Shown here one piece after another: positions 17,432 to 26,805 of a stretch of 64,000 nucleotides of DNA (the first letter of the stretch is position 1; each line of letters starts with the position of its first letter). A program made the translations under genes and the position numbers. The notes beneath the pieces were generated by a model. That model saw only the letters and a list, made by a program, of their open reading frames with translations. It did no database searches and had not been told where the DNA came from. The DNA is from an uncultured Nocardioides sp. (GTDB taxonomy: Bacteria > Actinomycetota > Actinomycetes > Propionibacteriales > Nocardioidaceae), in contig NZ_CANKYS010000007.1 of NCBI RefSeq assembly GCF_947488025.1, positions 62,001 through 126,000 on the forward strand, given 5' to 3'.

Positions 17432-18906
17432 GTGGCACCTTCGTCGGCATGCCGGCCTTCCCCACCGCCGCCCGCGAGGCGCTGGGCGACACCCAGCTGC
17501 GGCGCAACCTCGCCCACGCCACCCACACCATCCGCGACAAGCGCGCCGCGGTCGTCGCCGAGGTCGAGGACTGGGAGGACCTGCGCCTCGCGGGAGCGGC
17601 CGTGAAGGAGGCAGCGCTCCGCGACCTCGCCACCCACCTCGAGACCCTGGAGGAGTCGCTGACCCGGGCCGGCGCGACCGTTCACTGGGCCCGCGACGCC
17701 GAGGAGGCGTGCGCGATCGTCGCCGAGGTGGCGCGGTCCCACGGCGTCGACGAGGTGGTGAAGGTCAAGTCGATGGCCACCGGGGAGATCGGCCTCAACG
17801 AAGCCCTCGAGGCCGAGGGCATCCTGGCCTGGGAGACCGACCTCGCCGAGCTGATCGTCCAGCTCGGCGACGACCTGCCCTCGCACATCCTGGTGCCGGC
17901 GATCCACCGCAACCGCGCCGAGGTGCGCGAGATCTTCCGCCGCCGAATGGGCGACGTCGGGCGGCCGGCGCCCGACGACCTGACCGACGAGCCGGCGGTG
18001 TTGGCCGGTGCTGCCCGCGAGCACCTGCGCGAGAAGTTCCTGCGCGCCAAGGTCGCCGTCAGCGGCGCCAACTTCGCCGTCGCCGACACGGGCACCCTGG
18101 TCGTGGTCGAGTCCGAGGGCAACGGCCGCATGTGCCTGACCCTGCCCGAGGTGCTGGTCAGCGTCGTCGGCATCGAGAAGGTCGTCGCCACCTGGTCCGA
18201 CCTCGACCCGATGCTGCGGCTCCTGCCGCGCTCGTCGACGGGGGAGCGGATGAACCCCTACACCTCGACCTGGTCCGGCGTGACGCCCGGAGACGGTCCG
18301 CAGGAAGTGCACGTCGTCCTGCTCGACAACGGCCGCACCCGCGCCCTGGCCGACGACGTCGGGCGGCAGGCGCTGCGCTGCATCCGCTGCTCGGCCTGCC
18401 TCAACGTCTGCCCGGTCTACGAGCGGGTCGGCGGCCACGCGTACGGCTCGGTCTACCCCGGCCCGATCGGCGCGATCCTCAACCCGCTCCTCAACGGCGT
18501 CGCCGACGAGCAGACCGCGTCCCTGCCCTACGCCTCGTCGCTGTGCGGCGCCTGCTTCGAGGTCTGCCCGGTCCGCATCGACATCCCGTCCGTGCTGGTC
18601 GACCAGCGCGCGGCCGTCGTCGACTCGCACCGCGGCGACCGGGTGCCCAAGGCCGAGGCCGTCGCCATGAAGACCGCCGCCTGGGCGTTCTCCGACTCCC
18701 GTCGACTCGCGTGGGCGGAGAAAGCCTCCGGTCTGGCCGGCCGCGTCCTCGGGCGCTTCTCCCGTACGACGTTGCCCGGCGGCCGCACCGCCGCGGGTCG
18801 CCTGCCCGGGCCGGCCGCCGGCTGGACGGGCGCACGAGACCTGCCGGCGCCGCCCACCGAGTCCTTCCGCGAGTGGTGGGACCGCACCGACGGGGGCCGC
18901 ACATGA
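17428..18906 (+). CDS. lutB: L-lactate utilisation protein LutB, iron-sulfur subunit
   Basis: A 492-residue LutB/YkgF-type protein. The N-terminal LUD domain is recognised by VVKVKSMATGEIGLNEALEA and VAVSGANFAVADTGTLVVVE; two 4Fe-4S motifs follow, CIRCSACLNVCP beginning near residue 318 and CGACFEVCP near 373. The C-terminal region is Pro/Arg-rich and ends in ESFREWWDR. It passes electrons from lactate oxidation. Overlaps both lutA and lutC by four bases. Confidence 0.92.
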   Translation: MSGTFVGMPAFPTAAREALGDTQLRRNLAHATHTIRDKRAAVVAEVEDWEDLRLAGAAVKEAALRDLATHLETLEESLTRAGATVHWARDAEEACAIVAEVARSHGVDEVVKVKSMATGEIGLNEALEAEGILAWETDLAELIVQLGDDLPSHILVPAIHRNRAEVREIFRRRMGDVGRPAPDDLTDEPAVLAGAAREHLREKFLRAKVAVSGANFAVADTGTLVVVESEGNGRMCLTLPEVLVSVVGIEKVVATWSDLDPMLRLLPRSSTGERMNPYTSTWSGVTPGDGPQEVHVVLLDNGRTRALADDVGRQALRCIRCSACLNVCPVYERVGGHAYGSVYPGPIGAILNPLLNGVADEQTASLPYASSLCGACFEVCPVRIDIPSVLVDQRAAVVDSHRGDRVPKAEAVAMKTAAWAFSDSRRLAWAEKASGLAGRVLGRFSRTTLPGGRTAAGRLPGPAAGWTGARDLPAPPTESFREWWDRTDGGRT

Positions 18907-19487
18907 GCGCGCGCGACGAGATCCTCCGGCGTGTCCGCTCGGCACTGTCCGGCGTGTCGCCGGCCGAGGACCTTCCTCCGGCCCCTCGGGTACCGGACCG
19001 CGGCGACCTGGTCGCGCTGTTCGTCGAGCGCGTCGAGGACTACCGGGCGGTGGTCACGCGCTGCGCCGTCGCAGACCGGGAGGCAGCGGTGGCCGAGGCG
19101 CTCGCCGGCGCCAGCGTCGTCGTACCTCCCGGGCTCGATCTCGACGTCCCCGGCTCGGTCGTGGACGACAGGCTGACAGCGGACGAGCTCGACCGCATCG
19201 ACGCCGTCGTCACCCGGGCCCGCGTCGGCATCGCCGAGACCGGCACGATCGTGCTCGACCACCAGCCCGACCAGGGTCGCCGGGCGATCAGCCTCGTGCC
19301 CGACCTCCACGTGTGCATCGTCGACGTGAGCCAGGTCGTCCCCGACATCCCGGACGCGATCGCGCTCCTCGACCCAGCGCGTCCCACGACCTGGATCAGC
19401 GGGCCGTCGGCCACGAGCGACATCGAGCTCGACCGGGTCGAGGGCGTCCATGGGCCTCGGAAGCTGCACGTCGTCCTCGTGGGGTGA
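18903..19487 (+). CDS. lutC: L-lactate utilisation protein LutC
   Basis: A 194-residue LUD-domain protein, third member of the LutABC set. Motifs: SARDEILRRVRSAL at the N-terminus, VGIAETGTIVLDH and SLVPDLHVCIV in the core, then GPSATSDIELDRVEGVHGP, the nucleotide-loop-like stretch typical of LutC. Last gene of the plus-strand run; its end almost touches the convergent oxidoreductase gene and a short hairpin spans the junction. Confidence 0.92.
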   Translation: MSARDEILRRVRSALSGVSPAEDLPPAPRVPDRGDLVALFVERVEDYRAVVTRCAVADREAAVAEALAGASVVVPPGLDLDVPGSVVDDRLTADELDRIDAVVTRARVGIAETGTIVLDHQPDQGRRAISLVPDLHVCIVDVSQVVPDIPDAIALLDPARPTTWISGPSATSDIELDRVEGVHGPRKLHVVLVG

Positions 19488-19492
19488 CGCCC

Positions 19493-19506
19493 GGGCTGCT
19501 CAGCCC
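19493..19506. terminator. Short hairpin at the convergent gene ends
   Basis: GGGCTG-CT-CAGCCC, a perfect 6-base-pair inverted repeat covering the stop of the minus-strand oxidoreductase and lying just after the lutC stop. Small, without T-tract; a weak two-way terminator candidate. Confidence 0.3.
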
Positions 19507-20516
19507 TCGGCCGGGAGCCCCATGCTCACGACGACCTTGCCCGCCGTACCCCGGCGCTGCTGGACGTACGCCATCGCCTCCGGCGTCTCGTCGAAGGGGA
19601 AGGTGCGGTCGAGGACCGGGCGCAGGGCGCCGGAGTCGTAGAGCGCGGTGAGCTCGCGCAGCTGGGCGCCGCTGGCCCGCATGAAGAAGAACTCGTAGCG
19701 CACGCCGAGTCGCGCGGCCCGGCGGCGCACCCGGTGGCTGAGGAGGTGCATCACCAGGGCGAGCGGTCGGGGTGCGCCGAGCTGGTGGGCGAAGGCGGCG
19801 TCCGGTGGGCCGGCGACACCGACAGCGAGGCCGCCCTTGCGCAGCACGGTGAGCGACCTCCGCAGGTTGTCACCTCCCAGGGAGTCGACGACCAGGTCGT
19901 AGTCGGAGAGCTCCTCGGTGAAGTCCTGGGTGCGGTGGTCGATGACGATGTCGGCGCCCAGGCCGCGTACGAGGTCGGCCGTGCCCGCGCTGCAGGTCGT
20001 GGCGACGGTGGCGCCCAGGTGCTTCGCCAGCTGGACCAGGCTCGATCCGAGCCCGCCGGCCCCCGCATGGACGAGGACCTTCTGGCCGGGTTGCACCCGC
20101 GCGCGCTCGACCAGGATCTGCCAGGCCGCCAGGGAGACGAGCGGGACCGCCGCCGCCTCGTCGAAGCCCAGCGACCGTGGCTTGGGGGCCACGTCCTCGT
20201 GGTCCACCGCGACGTACTCGGCGAACGTCCCGATGCGCTGGTCCCGCGGACGTGAGTAGACCTCGTCGCCGACGGCGATGTCGTGCACCTGTGCGCCGAC
20301 CTCGGTGACCACCCCGGCGAGGTCGTGGCCCAGGACGAACGGCGGCCTGCGCTTGATGAGCTGCTTGAACTCGCCCTTCCGCGTCATGGTGTCGAGCGGG
20401 TTGATGCTGGCGGCGCGGACCTGGACGAGGACGTCCGCCGGCCCGATGGTCGGATCCGCCACCTCGGCGGGCACGATCGCGTCGGCGCCGTACTTCTCGA
20501 CGACGAATGCCTTCAT
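19500..20516 (-). CDS. NADP-dependent quinone/zinc-type oxidoreductase
   Basis: A 338-residue medium-chain dehydrogenase/reductase without the zinc-binding cysteines. GroES-like half: RAASINPLDTMTRKGEF, VLGHDLAGVVTEVG; Rossmann half: VLVHAGAGGLGSSLVQLAKH. The C-terminus has the usual PVLDRTFPFDETPEAMAYVQ. It probably reduces quinones or enones. The ATG overlaps the stop of the upstream TetR gene (ATGA), so both form one operon and the regulator probably controls this gene. Upstream in-frame codons belong to the shifted regulator gene. Confidence 0.87.
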   Translation of the reverse strand: MKAFVVEKYGADAIVPAEVADPTIGPADVLVQVRAASINPLDTMTRKGEFKQLIKRRPPFVLGHDLAGVVTEVGAQVHDIAVGDEVYSRPRDQRIGTFAEYVAVDHEDVAPKPRSLGFDEAAAVPLVSLAAWQILVERARVQPGQKVLVHAGAGGLGSSLVQLAKHLGATVATTCSAGTADLVRGLGADIVIDHRTQDFTEELSDYDLVVDSLGGDNLRRSLTVLRKGGLAVGVAGPPDAAFAHQLGAPRPLALVMHLLSHRVRRRAARLGVRYEFFFMRASGAQLRELTALYDSGALRPVLDRTFPFDETPEAMAYVQQRRGTAGKVVVSMGLPAEG

Positions 20517-21133
20517 GAGTGCTCCATCCTGAGGTTGTCGTGGGGGGTGCGGCCGCCGAGGAGCTGCTCTGCCTGGCGCAGCACGTCGTGCCTGCCCCGG
20601 ACCAGCAGCTCGTCGGCCAGGTCGTCCGGCAGGGCGCGGGCCAGCTGGAGGATGCCGACCATGGCGGCGAAGAGGCTCATCGCGGCGATGCGACCCCCCT
20701 CGGGATCCTCCGGGTCGACGAGGGCCGCCATGGCGTCGACCATCACGACGAGCTCCTCGCCGTAGGCCCGGCGGGTCGCAGCAGAGCCTCGCGACACGTC
20801 CAGCAGCAGGGCCGCCGACGGGCACCCGCCGGCGACGCTGTCGCGGTGCTCGCGCGACAGGTAGTCCTCGATGAAGGCGAACAGGCCGTCGGGGGTGCCC
20901 AGGTCGACACCGGCCCGTTCGTTCTGGTGGCGCACCTGGTCGGCGACGACGTGCGCGACGAGGTCGTCCTTGGAGTCGAAGTGCGCGTAGAAGGCGCCGT
21001 TGGTGAGCCCGGCGTCCGCCATCACCGCGGCGATGCCGGAGCCGTCGACGCCGTCACGCTTGAACCGCTCGCCGGCCGCGTCGAGGATGCGTCGACGTGT
21101 CGCGGCCTTGTGGTCCTCGGCGTACCTGGTCAT
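20513..21133 (-). CDS. TetR-family transcriptional regulator
   Basis: A 206-residue regulator. The N-terminal helix-turn-helix is visible at about residues 28-60 (GSGIAAVMADAGLTNGAFYA, HFDSKDDLVAHVV), followed by an all-helical ligand domain with GGCPSAALLLDVSR, a stretch common in YxaF/LfrR-like members. It is co-transcribed with the oxidoreductase after it and divergent from an alpha/beta hydrolase gene. A perfect 20-base palindrome in the shared promoter region is the likely binding site. The inducer is unknown. Confidence 0.88.
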   Translation of the reverse strand: MTRYAEDHKAATRRRILDAAGERFKRDGVDGSGIAAVMADAGLTNGAFYAHFDSKDDLVAHVVADQVRHQNERAGVDLGTPDGLFAFIEDYLSREHRDSVAGGCPSAALLLDVSRGSAATRRAYGEELVVMVDAMAALVDPEDPEGGRIAAMSLFAAMVGILQLARALPDDLADELLVRGRHDVLRQAEQLLGGRTPHDNLRMEHS

Positions 21134-21173
21134 GCGGCCTCCTCCGGGCTGGTCGGATCATGTCGGGCGTGCG

Positions 21174-21179
21174 TAGTAT
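21174..21179 (+). promoter_or_regulatory. Candidate -10 element of the hydrolase gene
   Basis: TAGTAT just before the 20-base palindrome, fitting TANNNT. No clear -35 was found at the right distance. A bound TetR dimer would cover the transcript start. Confidence 0.35.
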
Positions 21180-21181
21180 GA

Positions 21182-21201
21182 CGATCGTAATATTACGATC
21201 G
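21182..21201. promoter_or_regulatory. Probable TetR operator, perfect 20-base palindrome
   Basis: CGATCGTAATATTACGATCG, perfectly self-complementary, AT-rich at its centre in otherwise GC-rich DNA. It lies between the divergent TetR and hydrolase genes, 19 bases upstream of the hydrolase ATG. Confidence 0.8.
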
Positions 21202-21220
21202 GCAGACAAGCGAGTTCCCG

Positions 21221-22081
21221 ATGACCAGCGATGCGTCCGACCCCGTCGTCACGGCCTACCGCGATGCCCCCACGCGTCAGCTCACGGCAGGCGGCGTCAC
21301 CTTCGCCTATCGCGAGCTCGGGCCGACCGGTGGTGTGCCGGTCGTCTTCTTCGTGCACCTGGCCGCGACGCTGGACAACTGGGACCCGCGGATCGTGGAC
21401 GCCATCGCCGCCCACCGGCACGTGATCACCTTCGACAACCGCGGCGTCGGGGCCTCGTCCGGCACGGTGCCCCCCACCATCGAGGCGATGGCCGACGACG
21501 CCCTCACCTTCATCCGGGCGCTGGGGCACGACACGATCGACGTCTTCTCCTTCTCGATGGGCGGCATGATCGCCCAGGCGCTCATCGTCAAGGACCCCGG
21601 CCTCGTGCGCAGGCTAGTCCTGACCGGCACCGGTCCCAAGGGCGGCAAGGACATGGACAAGGTCGCGCGCACGACCTACTACGACATCCTGCGAGCCACC
21701 CTGACCCGCTCGGACCCCAAGGAGTTCCTCTTCTTCAACCGCGACCCGGCGGGCAAGGCGGCCGGCAAGGCGTTCGTGGAGCGCCTCCACGAGCGGACCG
21801 TCGACCGGGACGCGCCGATGGCGCTCAGGGGGTTCCAGACGCAGCTCTCCGCGATCAAGACGTGGGGGCGCGGTGCACCCGACGACCTCGCGGTCATCAC
21901 CCAGCCGACCCTGATCGCCAACGGCGACAACGACCGGATGGTCCCCTCGATCCTGTCCCAGGACCTGCACCGCCGGATCACGGGCTCGGAGCTGATCATC
22001 TACCCGAACTCCGGGCACGGGGGGATCTTCCAGCACCACGTCGAGTTCGCGCCGATCGCCGCAGCGTTCCTCGCGGCCTAG
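21221..22081 (+). CDS. Alpha/beta hydrolase
   Basis: A 286-residue single-domain alpha/beta hydrolase. Oxyanion-side motif VVFFVHLAATLDNWDPR, ITFDNRGVGASSG, nucleophile elbow FSFSMGG (Ser in place of the first Gly of GxSxG), acid loop TLIANGDNDRMVP and catalytic His in YPNSGHGGIF are all present. Substrate unknown; haloperoxidase-like or esterase members look similar. Divergent from the TetR gene and probably repressed by it. The EthD-like gene follows 29 bases later in the same direction. Confidence 0.85.
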   Translation: MTSDASDPVVTAYRDAPTRQLTAGGVTFAYRELGPTGGVPVVFFVHLAATLDNWDPRIVDAIAAHRHVITFDNRGVGASSGTVPPTIEAMADDALTFIRALGHDTIDVFSFSMGGMIAQALIVKDPGLVRRLVLTGTGPKGGKDMDKVARTTYYDILRATLTRSDPKEFLFFNRDPAGKAAGKAFVERLHERTVDRDAPMALRGFQTQLSAIKTWGRGAPDDLAVITQPTLIANGDNDRMVPSILSQDLHRRITGSELIIYPNSGHGGIFQHHVEFAPIAAAFLAA

Positions 22082-22110
22082 GCGACCACGGCAGGGACGA
22101 GGAGGTCATC

Positions 22111-22893
22111 ATGGGCGCAGAGAGGCACTTCAGCTCCTCCATCCTGCTCTGGGTGCGCGACGACCAGTCCCGCCAGACCGGCATGGACTACTGGAAGGGG
22201 CCGCACTCGAGCATCATCGCGGCGACCAAGGGTCTGCTGGAGTACCGACAGATCCACCTGGCCGCGGTGAACCCCGGACGGTGGCCGGCCATCGACGGGG
22301 TCGAGACGGAGATCCCGCCCGACCGCAGGATCGACGGGGTCGCCGAGGTGACGTTCCGCTCCGCCGTGTCGCCCGTCCTGGGGCGCACGCAGACCAAGCT
22401 GGCCTACCAGGACGAGGTCAACGTCTTCCGGCGCACCCTGCTCTACGCCGGTCCGCCGGGCTCGTCCCGCTGGTACGACGTCGCGCCCGCCGGCGGTGGT
22501 GCGAGCGGCGCACGCGCCATGATCTACCTCCGCCGACGCCCCGGCGTCCCGGGACGCGCCTTCCGGCGGTTCTTCAAGCGCGACTTCATCCCGGCCCTGG
22601 CCGCCACCGGCCCGCTGACCGAGCTGCGGACGCAGACCTTCCTCCCGTGGAGCAAGAAGCTGTGGGACACACCCGACGTGGCGCACGACAACCCCGCCGG
22701 CCAGCACCTGCACGCGTCGGTCAGCCTGGGCTTCCCTGACGAGGCGGCCCGCTCGACCTTCTTCAGCGCACCCGCCGTCGCCGACCTCACGGCCGGCCTG
22801 GCGGCACACGTGTCGGCCGTGCACGCCTACGACGTCGATGCCGCGCTCACCTTCGTCCGGGACGGCCGGATCCTTCCCCACTACGAGGCGTAG
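22111..22893 (+). CDS. EthD-like dimeric alpha-beta barrel protein
   Basis: A 260-residue protein beginning SSSILLWVRDDQSRQTGMDY and then WKGPHSSII, which resembles the EthD pattern of a Tyr/Trp followed by xGPH. It probably contains two tandem ferredoxin-like halves (a second LRRRPGVPGRAFRRFFKRDF segment starts near residue 140). EthD-type proteins are small auxiliary or lyase-like proteins in degradation pathways. AGGAGG lies five bases before the ATG. Likely co-transcribed with the preceding hydrolase, so the TetR regulator may control both. Exact function unknown. Confidence 0.65.
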   Translation: MGAERHFSSSILLWVRDDQSRQTGMDYWKGPHSSIIAATKGLLEYRQIHLAAVNPGRWPAIDGVETEIPPDRRIDGVAEVTFRSAVSPVLGRTQTKLAYQDEVNVFRRTLLYAGPPGSSRWYDVAPAGGGASGARAMIYLRRRPGVPGRAFRRFFKRDFIPALAATGPLTELRTQTFLPWSKKLWDTPDVAHDNPAGQHLHASVSLGFPDEAARSTFFSAPAVADLTAGLAAHVSAVHAYDVDAALTFVRDGRILPHYEA

Positions 22894-22990
22894 GGGGCCT
22901 GCGTCCCCGAAGGTCCCCGCTCAGCAGGCACAACGGCACTGGTCACCTGTCCCTGCCGGCGGTGTGCTGGGAGATGGAGGAGGTGACGAC

Positions 22991-23188
22991 ATGAACGACA
23001 TGTCGAAGGCGGAGTCGATGCGCGCTGCCCGCGAGGCCAGGGAGACCGCTGGGTCGTCCCGCGGGTCCTCCGCGGCGGCGATCGAGTCTGCGATGCGGCG
23101 CTACCTGAGCGCGGAGCAGTACCACCAGCTCGAGGAGGACGCCCCGAAGCAGGACGACGAGCAGGCAAAGGGCGACCGCAAGGACTGA
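22991..23188 (+). CDS. Small hypothetical charged protein
   Basis: A 65-residue, highly charged, Ala/Glu/Arg-rich protein without membrane segment. The N-terminal half is predicted helical (SKAESMRAAREARETAG), and the C-terminus is acidic and basic mixed (EEDAPKQDDEQ). A very strong ribosome site (AGGAGGTGA) directly precedes the ATG, supporting expression. It ends 15 bases before the convergent ABC permease gene. No family recognised. Confidence 0.55.
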   Translation: MNDMSKAESMRAAREARETAGSSRGSSAAAIESAMRRYLSAEQYHQLEEDAPKQDDEQAKGDRKD

Positions 23189-23203
23189 CCGGGCGATGAG
23201 AGC

Positions 23204-24820
23204 TCAGCCGGCGACGGCGTCCCGTCGCCGGTAGCCCCAGAGTCCGGCCGCGACGAGTGCGCCCGCGATCAGGACCAGCGTGGCGTAGGGCACGATCTCG
23301 AAGTCGTCGACGGGGACTGCGGCCAGGTGCCAGAACGGCGAGATGGCCTGGACGGCGTCGGGGAGCCCGAGGAGCTGGCCGAGCACGACCTGCAGGGCGA
23401 TGAGCGCGACCGCGGCCCAGGCGATCCCGGTCCCACGGGGCAGCAGGCCGTACAGCGCCGCGGCGAGGGCGCCCACGACGAGCGTGCCGGGGAGGTAGGC
23501 CAGCTGGCCCGCGACCTGGGTGAGGACCTGGTCCCACTCGCCGCTGCCGATGCCGTAGCCGACAGCGAGCCCGAGCCCCATGAGCACGGTCAGCGCGACG
23601 GCGGCGACGAGCGCGAGGGTGGTGGTCGCGGCCATCCAGGACGTCCTGCTGACCGGTGTCGCGAGGACGACCTCCGCGCGGCCGGCCTCCTCCTCGGCCC
23701 GCAGGCGCAGCACCGACGCGACGACGAAGCCGCACGCGATGACGGCCATGAAGAGGTAGATGTAGCCGAGGAAGGCGTCGACGAGCGCGTCCTCGGCGGC
23801 CTGGCCCGAGGCGCCGACGACGTCGGCCATCTCGGGGTTGGACTCGATGAGGTCGGGGACGGTGGGGATCACGGCGCCGTAGAGCACGCCCAGCAGGAAC
23901 AGCCCGACGGCCCACCCGACCAGCAGGCCGCGCTGGAGCCGGGTCGCGAGGCCGAACGGGGTGTCGAGCAGCCGGCCCGCCCGCGCGGGGCCGGGACGGG
24001 TCGCGATGAGCCCGCCGCCGAAGTCGCGGTGCGCCATCAGCCGCGCGGCCAGCCACAGCAGGAGCGCGGTGAACACGAGGAGGATCAGAGCGGGCCACCA
24101 GCGCTCGTCCCCGAACGCGTTCATGCCCTGCGCCCACCCGAACGGGGACAGCCAGACGAGGGCGTTGTCCTGCATCGCACCGATGCCTCGCACCAGGTAG
24201 CCGACGGCGACGGCGGCCCCGGCCAGGCCGAGCGCCCCGCGGGCCGAGGTGGAGATCTGGACCGCGACCAGGGTGATCGCCGTGTACGCCACCCCGAGCA
24301 GCGCCAGTCCGACGCCGTACGTGAGGCTGCCGCCCGCAGGCAGGCCCGCTGCCAGCATCGAGATCGACGTGATGGCGCCGAGGAGCAGCGCAGCCGTGAC
24401 GCCGTACACCAGTCCGGCGAGGGTGGCGGCGTGGCGGCCCAGGACGGTCGAACGGAGCAGCTCGGCCCGCCCGGACTCCTCCTCGGCGCGGGTGTGGCGC
24501 ACCACGAGGAACACGACCATCAGGCAGACACCGAGCTGGGCGACCTGCGAGATCTCGTTGGCCACGATGCCGCCGAGGGTGTCGAGGCCGACCTGGCGGC
24601 CCGACATCAGGTAGCTCACCGGGCTGGCGCCGACGGTCCGGGCGTAGCCCGCGACCTTCTCGGGGGTGTCGTACAGCGGGGGGACGGCGAGTGCGCTCGC
24701 GACGATCGACCCGCCGAGCCCGACCAGCCACAGCGGCAGCCGCACCCGGTCGCGGCGCAGGATCAGGCGCAGCAGGTGGCCGACGCCGGTCACCGAGCTG
24801 GTGGCTGGGGTGGTCCTCAT
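23204..24820 (-). CDS. ABC exporter permease (polyketide-antibiotic exporter type)
   Basis: A 538-residue membrane protein with about twelve hydrophobic segments arranged as two similar halves, each containing a conserved RAEEE-x-GRAE motif ([20 protein letters not shown] and [20 protein letters not shown]). This duplicated layout is typical of permeases annotated as exporters of polyketide antibiotics. It works with the ATPase encoded immediately upstream; the two overlap by four bases. Export substrate unknown. Confidence 0.85.
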   Translation of the reverse strand: MRTTPATSSVTGVGHLLRLILRRDRVRLPLWLVGLGGSIVASALAVPPLYDTPEKVAGYARTVGASPVSYLMSGRQVGLDTLGGIVANEISQVAQLGVCLMVVFLVVRHTRAEEESGRAELLRSTVLGRHAATLAGLVYGVTAALLLGAITSISMLAAGLPAGGSLTYGVGLALLGVAYTAITLVAVQISTSARGALGLAGAAVAVGYLVRGIGAMQDNALVWLSPFGWAQGMNAFGDERWWPALILLVFTALLLWLAARLMAHRDFGGGLIATRPGPARAGRLLDTPFGLATRLQRGLLVGWAVGLFLLGVLYGAVIPTVPDLIESNPEMADVVGASGQAAEDALVDAFLGYIYLFMAVIACGFVVASVLRLRAEEEAGRAEVVLATPVSRTSWMAATTTLALVAAVALTVLMGLGLAVGYGIGSGEWDQVLTQVAGQLAYLPGTLVVGALAAALYGLLPRGTGIAWAAVALIALQVVLGQLLGLPDAVQAISPFWHLAAVPVDDFEIVPYATLVLIAGALVAAGLWGYRRRDAVAG

Positions 24821-25707
24821 GCGGTCACCTCGTCGCCGTACTGGCGCAGGAACAGCTCCTCCAGCGTGGGCGGGTGCGCGGCGAGGGAGCGTACGCCGAG
24901 GCCGGAGAGCGCGCGGACCGCCTCGTCGAGGTGGTCGGAGTCGACGTCGAAGGTGACCCGGTTGCCGTGCAACTCGGGCTCGTGGACGCCGGGCACGCTC
25001 GCCAGCTGCGTGGCGGGTCGGTCGGTCTCGGCGATGACGGTGGTGCGGGTCAGGTGGCGCAGCTCGGCGAGCGTCCCGGACTGCACCACGCGCCCGGCGC
25101 GGATGATGCTGATCCGGTCGGAGAGCGCCTCGGCCTCGGCGAGGATGTGGGAGCTGAGCAGGATGGTGGCGCCCTCGTCCTTGAGCTCGAGGACGGCCTC
25201 CTGGAACTCGGCCTCCATCAGCGGGTCGAGCCCCGACGTCGGCTCGTCGAGCAGGTAGAGGTCGGCCCGGCTGGCGAGCGCCGCGACCAGCGCCACCTTC
25301 TGTCGGTTGCCCTTGGAGTAGGTGCGGGCCTTCTTCGTCGGGTCGAGGTCGAAGCGCTCGAGCATCTGCTGGCGTCGTGCCTCGTCGAGCCCGCCGCGCA
25401 TCCGGGCCAGTACGTCGATCACCTCGCCGCCGCTCAGGTTGGGCCACAGCGAGACGTCGCCCGGCACGTAGGCGAGCCGCCGGTGCAGGGTGGCGGCGTC
25501 GCGCCACGGGTCGCCGCCCAGCATCGAGGCGACACCGGAGTCGGTCCGCAACAGCCCGAGGAGGACGCGGATGGCGGTGGACTTCCCGGCGCCATTGGGT
25601 CCGAGGAAGCCGTGCACCTCGCCCTGCTCGACCGTGAGGTCGAGGTGGTCGAGCGCGCGGGTGGCGCCGAAGGTCTTGACGACGTCGTGGAGCTCGATGA
25701 CAGCCAT
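24817..25707 (-). CDS. ABC exporter ATP-binding protein
   Basis: A 296-residue CcmA/DrrA-type ATPase: Walker [10 protein letters not shown] near residue 35, a divergent signature YSKGNRQKV, Walker [14 protein letters not shown], and H-loop [11 protein letters not shown]. The C-terminal extension after residue 220 is typical of drug-exporter ATPases. The chosen ATG starts [14 protein letters not shown], the family-typical beginning; the open frame continues 77 codons upstream into the neighbouring promoter without a ribosome site. Operon with the permease downstream. Confidence 0.88.
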   Translation of the reverse strand: MAVIELHDVVKTFGATRALDHLDLTVEQGEVHGFLGPNGAGKSTAIRVLLGLLRTDSGVASMLGGDPWRDAATLHRRLAYVPGDVSLWPNLSGGEVIDVLARMRGGLDEARRQQMLERFDLDPTKKARTYSKGNRQKVALVAALASRADLYLLDEPTSGLDPLMEAEFQEAVLELKDEGATILLSSHILAEAEALSDRISIIRAGRVVQSGTLAELRHLTRTTVIAETDRPATQLASVPGVHEPELHGNRVTFDVDSDHLDEAVRALSGLGVRSLAAHPPTLEELFLRQYGDEVTA

Positions 25708-25783
25708 GGGTCCGAGTATGGTCCCGTCGCGCGGTCCGGTGCCGCTGTCATCCGCCTTGTCGGGCACCTGTAGGACTGACGCC

Positions 25784-26776
25784 ATGGAACACCGCACGCT
25801 TGGAAGGACCGGCCGCGAGGTCTCGGTCGTCGGCCTCGGCACCTGGCAGCTCGGCGCTGACTGGGGCGACGTCAGCGAGGCCGACGCGACGGCCGTGCTG
25901 GAGGCGTCGGCCGAGTCGGGTGTCACCTTCTTCGACACCGCCGACGTCTACGGCGACGGACGCAGCGAGCAGCTCGTGGGCCGCTTCGTCGCGTCGCACC
26001 CGGGCGCCGGGTTCACCGTGGCGACCAAGATGGGCCGGCGGATGGACCAGGTGCCGGCGAACTACGTCGAGCCCCACTTCCGCTCCTGGCTCGACCGGTC
26101 GCGGAAGAACCTCGGGGTCGACACGATCGACCTCGTGCAGCTGCACTGCCCGCCGAGCGAGGTCATCGACGACGACGCGACGTACGACGTCCTCGACCGC
26201 CTCGTCGAGGAGGGCGTCATCGCGGCGTACGGCGTCAGCGTCGAGACCGCAGCGCAGGCGCTCAGCGCGATCGCCCGGCCGGGCGTCGCCAGCGTGCAGA
26301 TCATCCTCAACGCCTTCCGGATGAAGCCGCTCGACGAGGTGCTCCCCGCGGCTGAGGCTGCCGGCGTCGGGATCATCGCCCGGGTGCCGCTGGCCTCCGG
26401 CCTGCTGTCGGGGAAGTACGACCTCGACACGACGTTCGCCGAGGACGACCACCGCACCTACAACCGCGACGGCAGCGCCTTCGACGTCGGCGAGACCTTC
26501 TCCGGCGTCGACTACGCGACCGGCGTCGAGGCGGCGCAGGAGTTCTCCGCGCTCGTCCGGTCCTCCGGGCTCGACGTCACCCCCGCCCAGGCCGCGATCG
26601 CGTGGATCTGGCAGCAGTCCGGCGTCTCGACCGTCATCCCGGGTGCGCGCAACGTCGGGCAGGCGCAGGCCAACGCGGCCGCCGGTCTGGTCGGGGAGCT
26701 GCCCACCGCGTTCCGGCACGGTGTGGCCGACCTCTACGACCGGCGGATCCGGGAGCAGGTCCACGCGCGCTGGTGA
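25784..26776 (+). CDS. Aldo/keto reductase
   Basis: A 330-residue NADPH-dependent AKR of the YajO/general-stress type. The catalytic tetrad is visible: Asp and Tyr in [11 protein letters not shown], Lys in TVATKMG, His in DLVQLHCPP; the coenzyme-binding end is [19 protein letters not shown]. The product begins [20 protein letters not shown], classic for the family. AGGA lies eight bases before the ATG. Monocistronic, divergent from the ABC exporter. Substrate not predictable. Confidence 0.9.
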   Translation: MEHRTLGRTGREVSVVGLGTWQLGADWGDVSEADATAVLEASAESGVTFFDTADVYGDGRSEQLVGRFVASHPGAGFTVATKMGRRMDQVPANYVEPHFRSWLDRSRKNLGVDTIDLVQLHCPPSEVIDDDATYDVLDRLVEEGVIAAYGVSVETAAQALSAIARPGVASVQIILNAFRMKPLDEVLPAAEAAGVGIIARVPLASGLLSGKYDLDTTFAEDDHRTYNRDGSAFDVGETFSGVDYATGVEAAQEFSALVRSSGLDVTPAQAAIAWIWQQSGVSTVIPGARNVGQAQANAAAGLVGELPTAFRHGVADLYDRRIREQVHARW

Positions 26777-26780
26777 GGTG

Positions 26781-26805
26781 GCGCGGGACGCCCGGTCGTC
26801 CGCGC
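26781..26805 (+). terminator. Hairpin downstream of the aldo/keto reductase
   Basis: GCGCGGGACG pairs with CGTCCGCGC across a six-base loop, with one bulged G. Four bases after the stop codon. No T-tract, as usual in high-GC actinomycetes. Confidence 0.4.

Noticed and set aside
21174-21201. AT-rich palindrome considered as a phage or plasmid attachment site
   Set aside because: It lies within a divergent TetR promoter with no integrase or repeats nearby; an operator explains it better.
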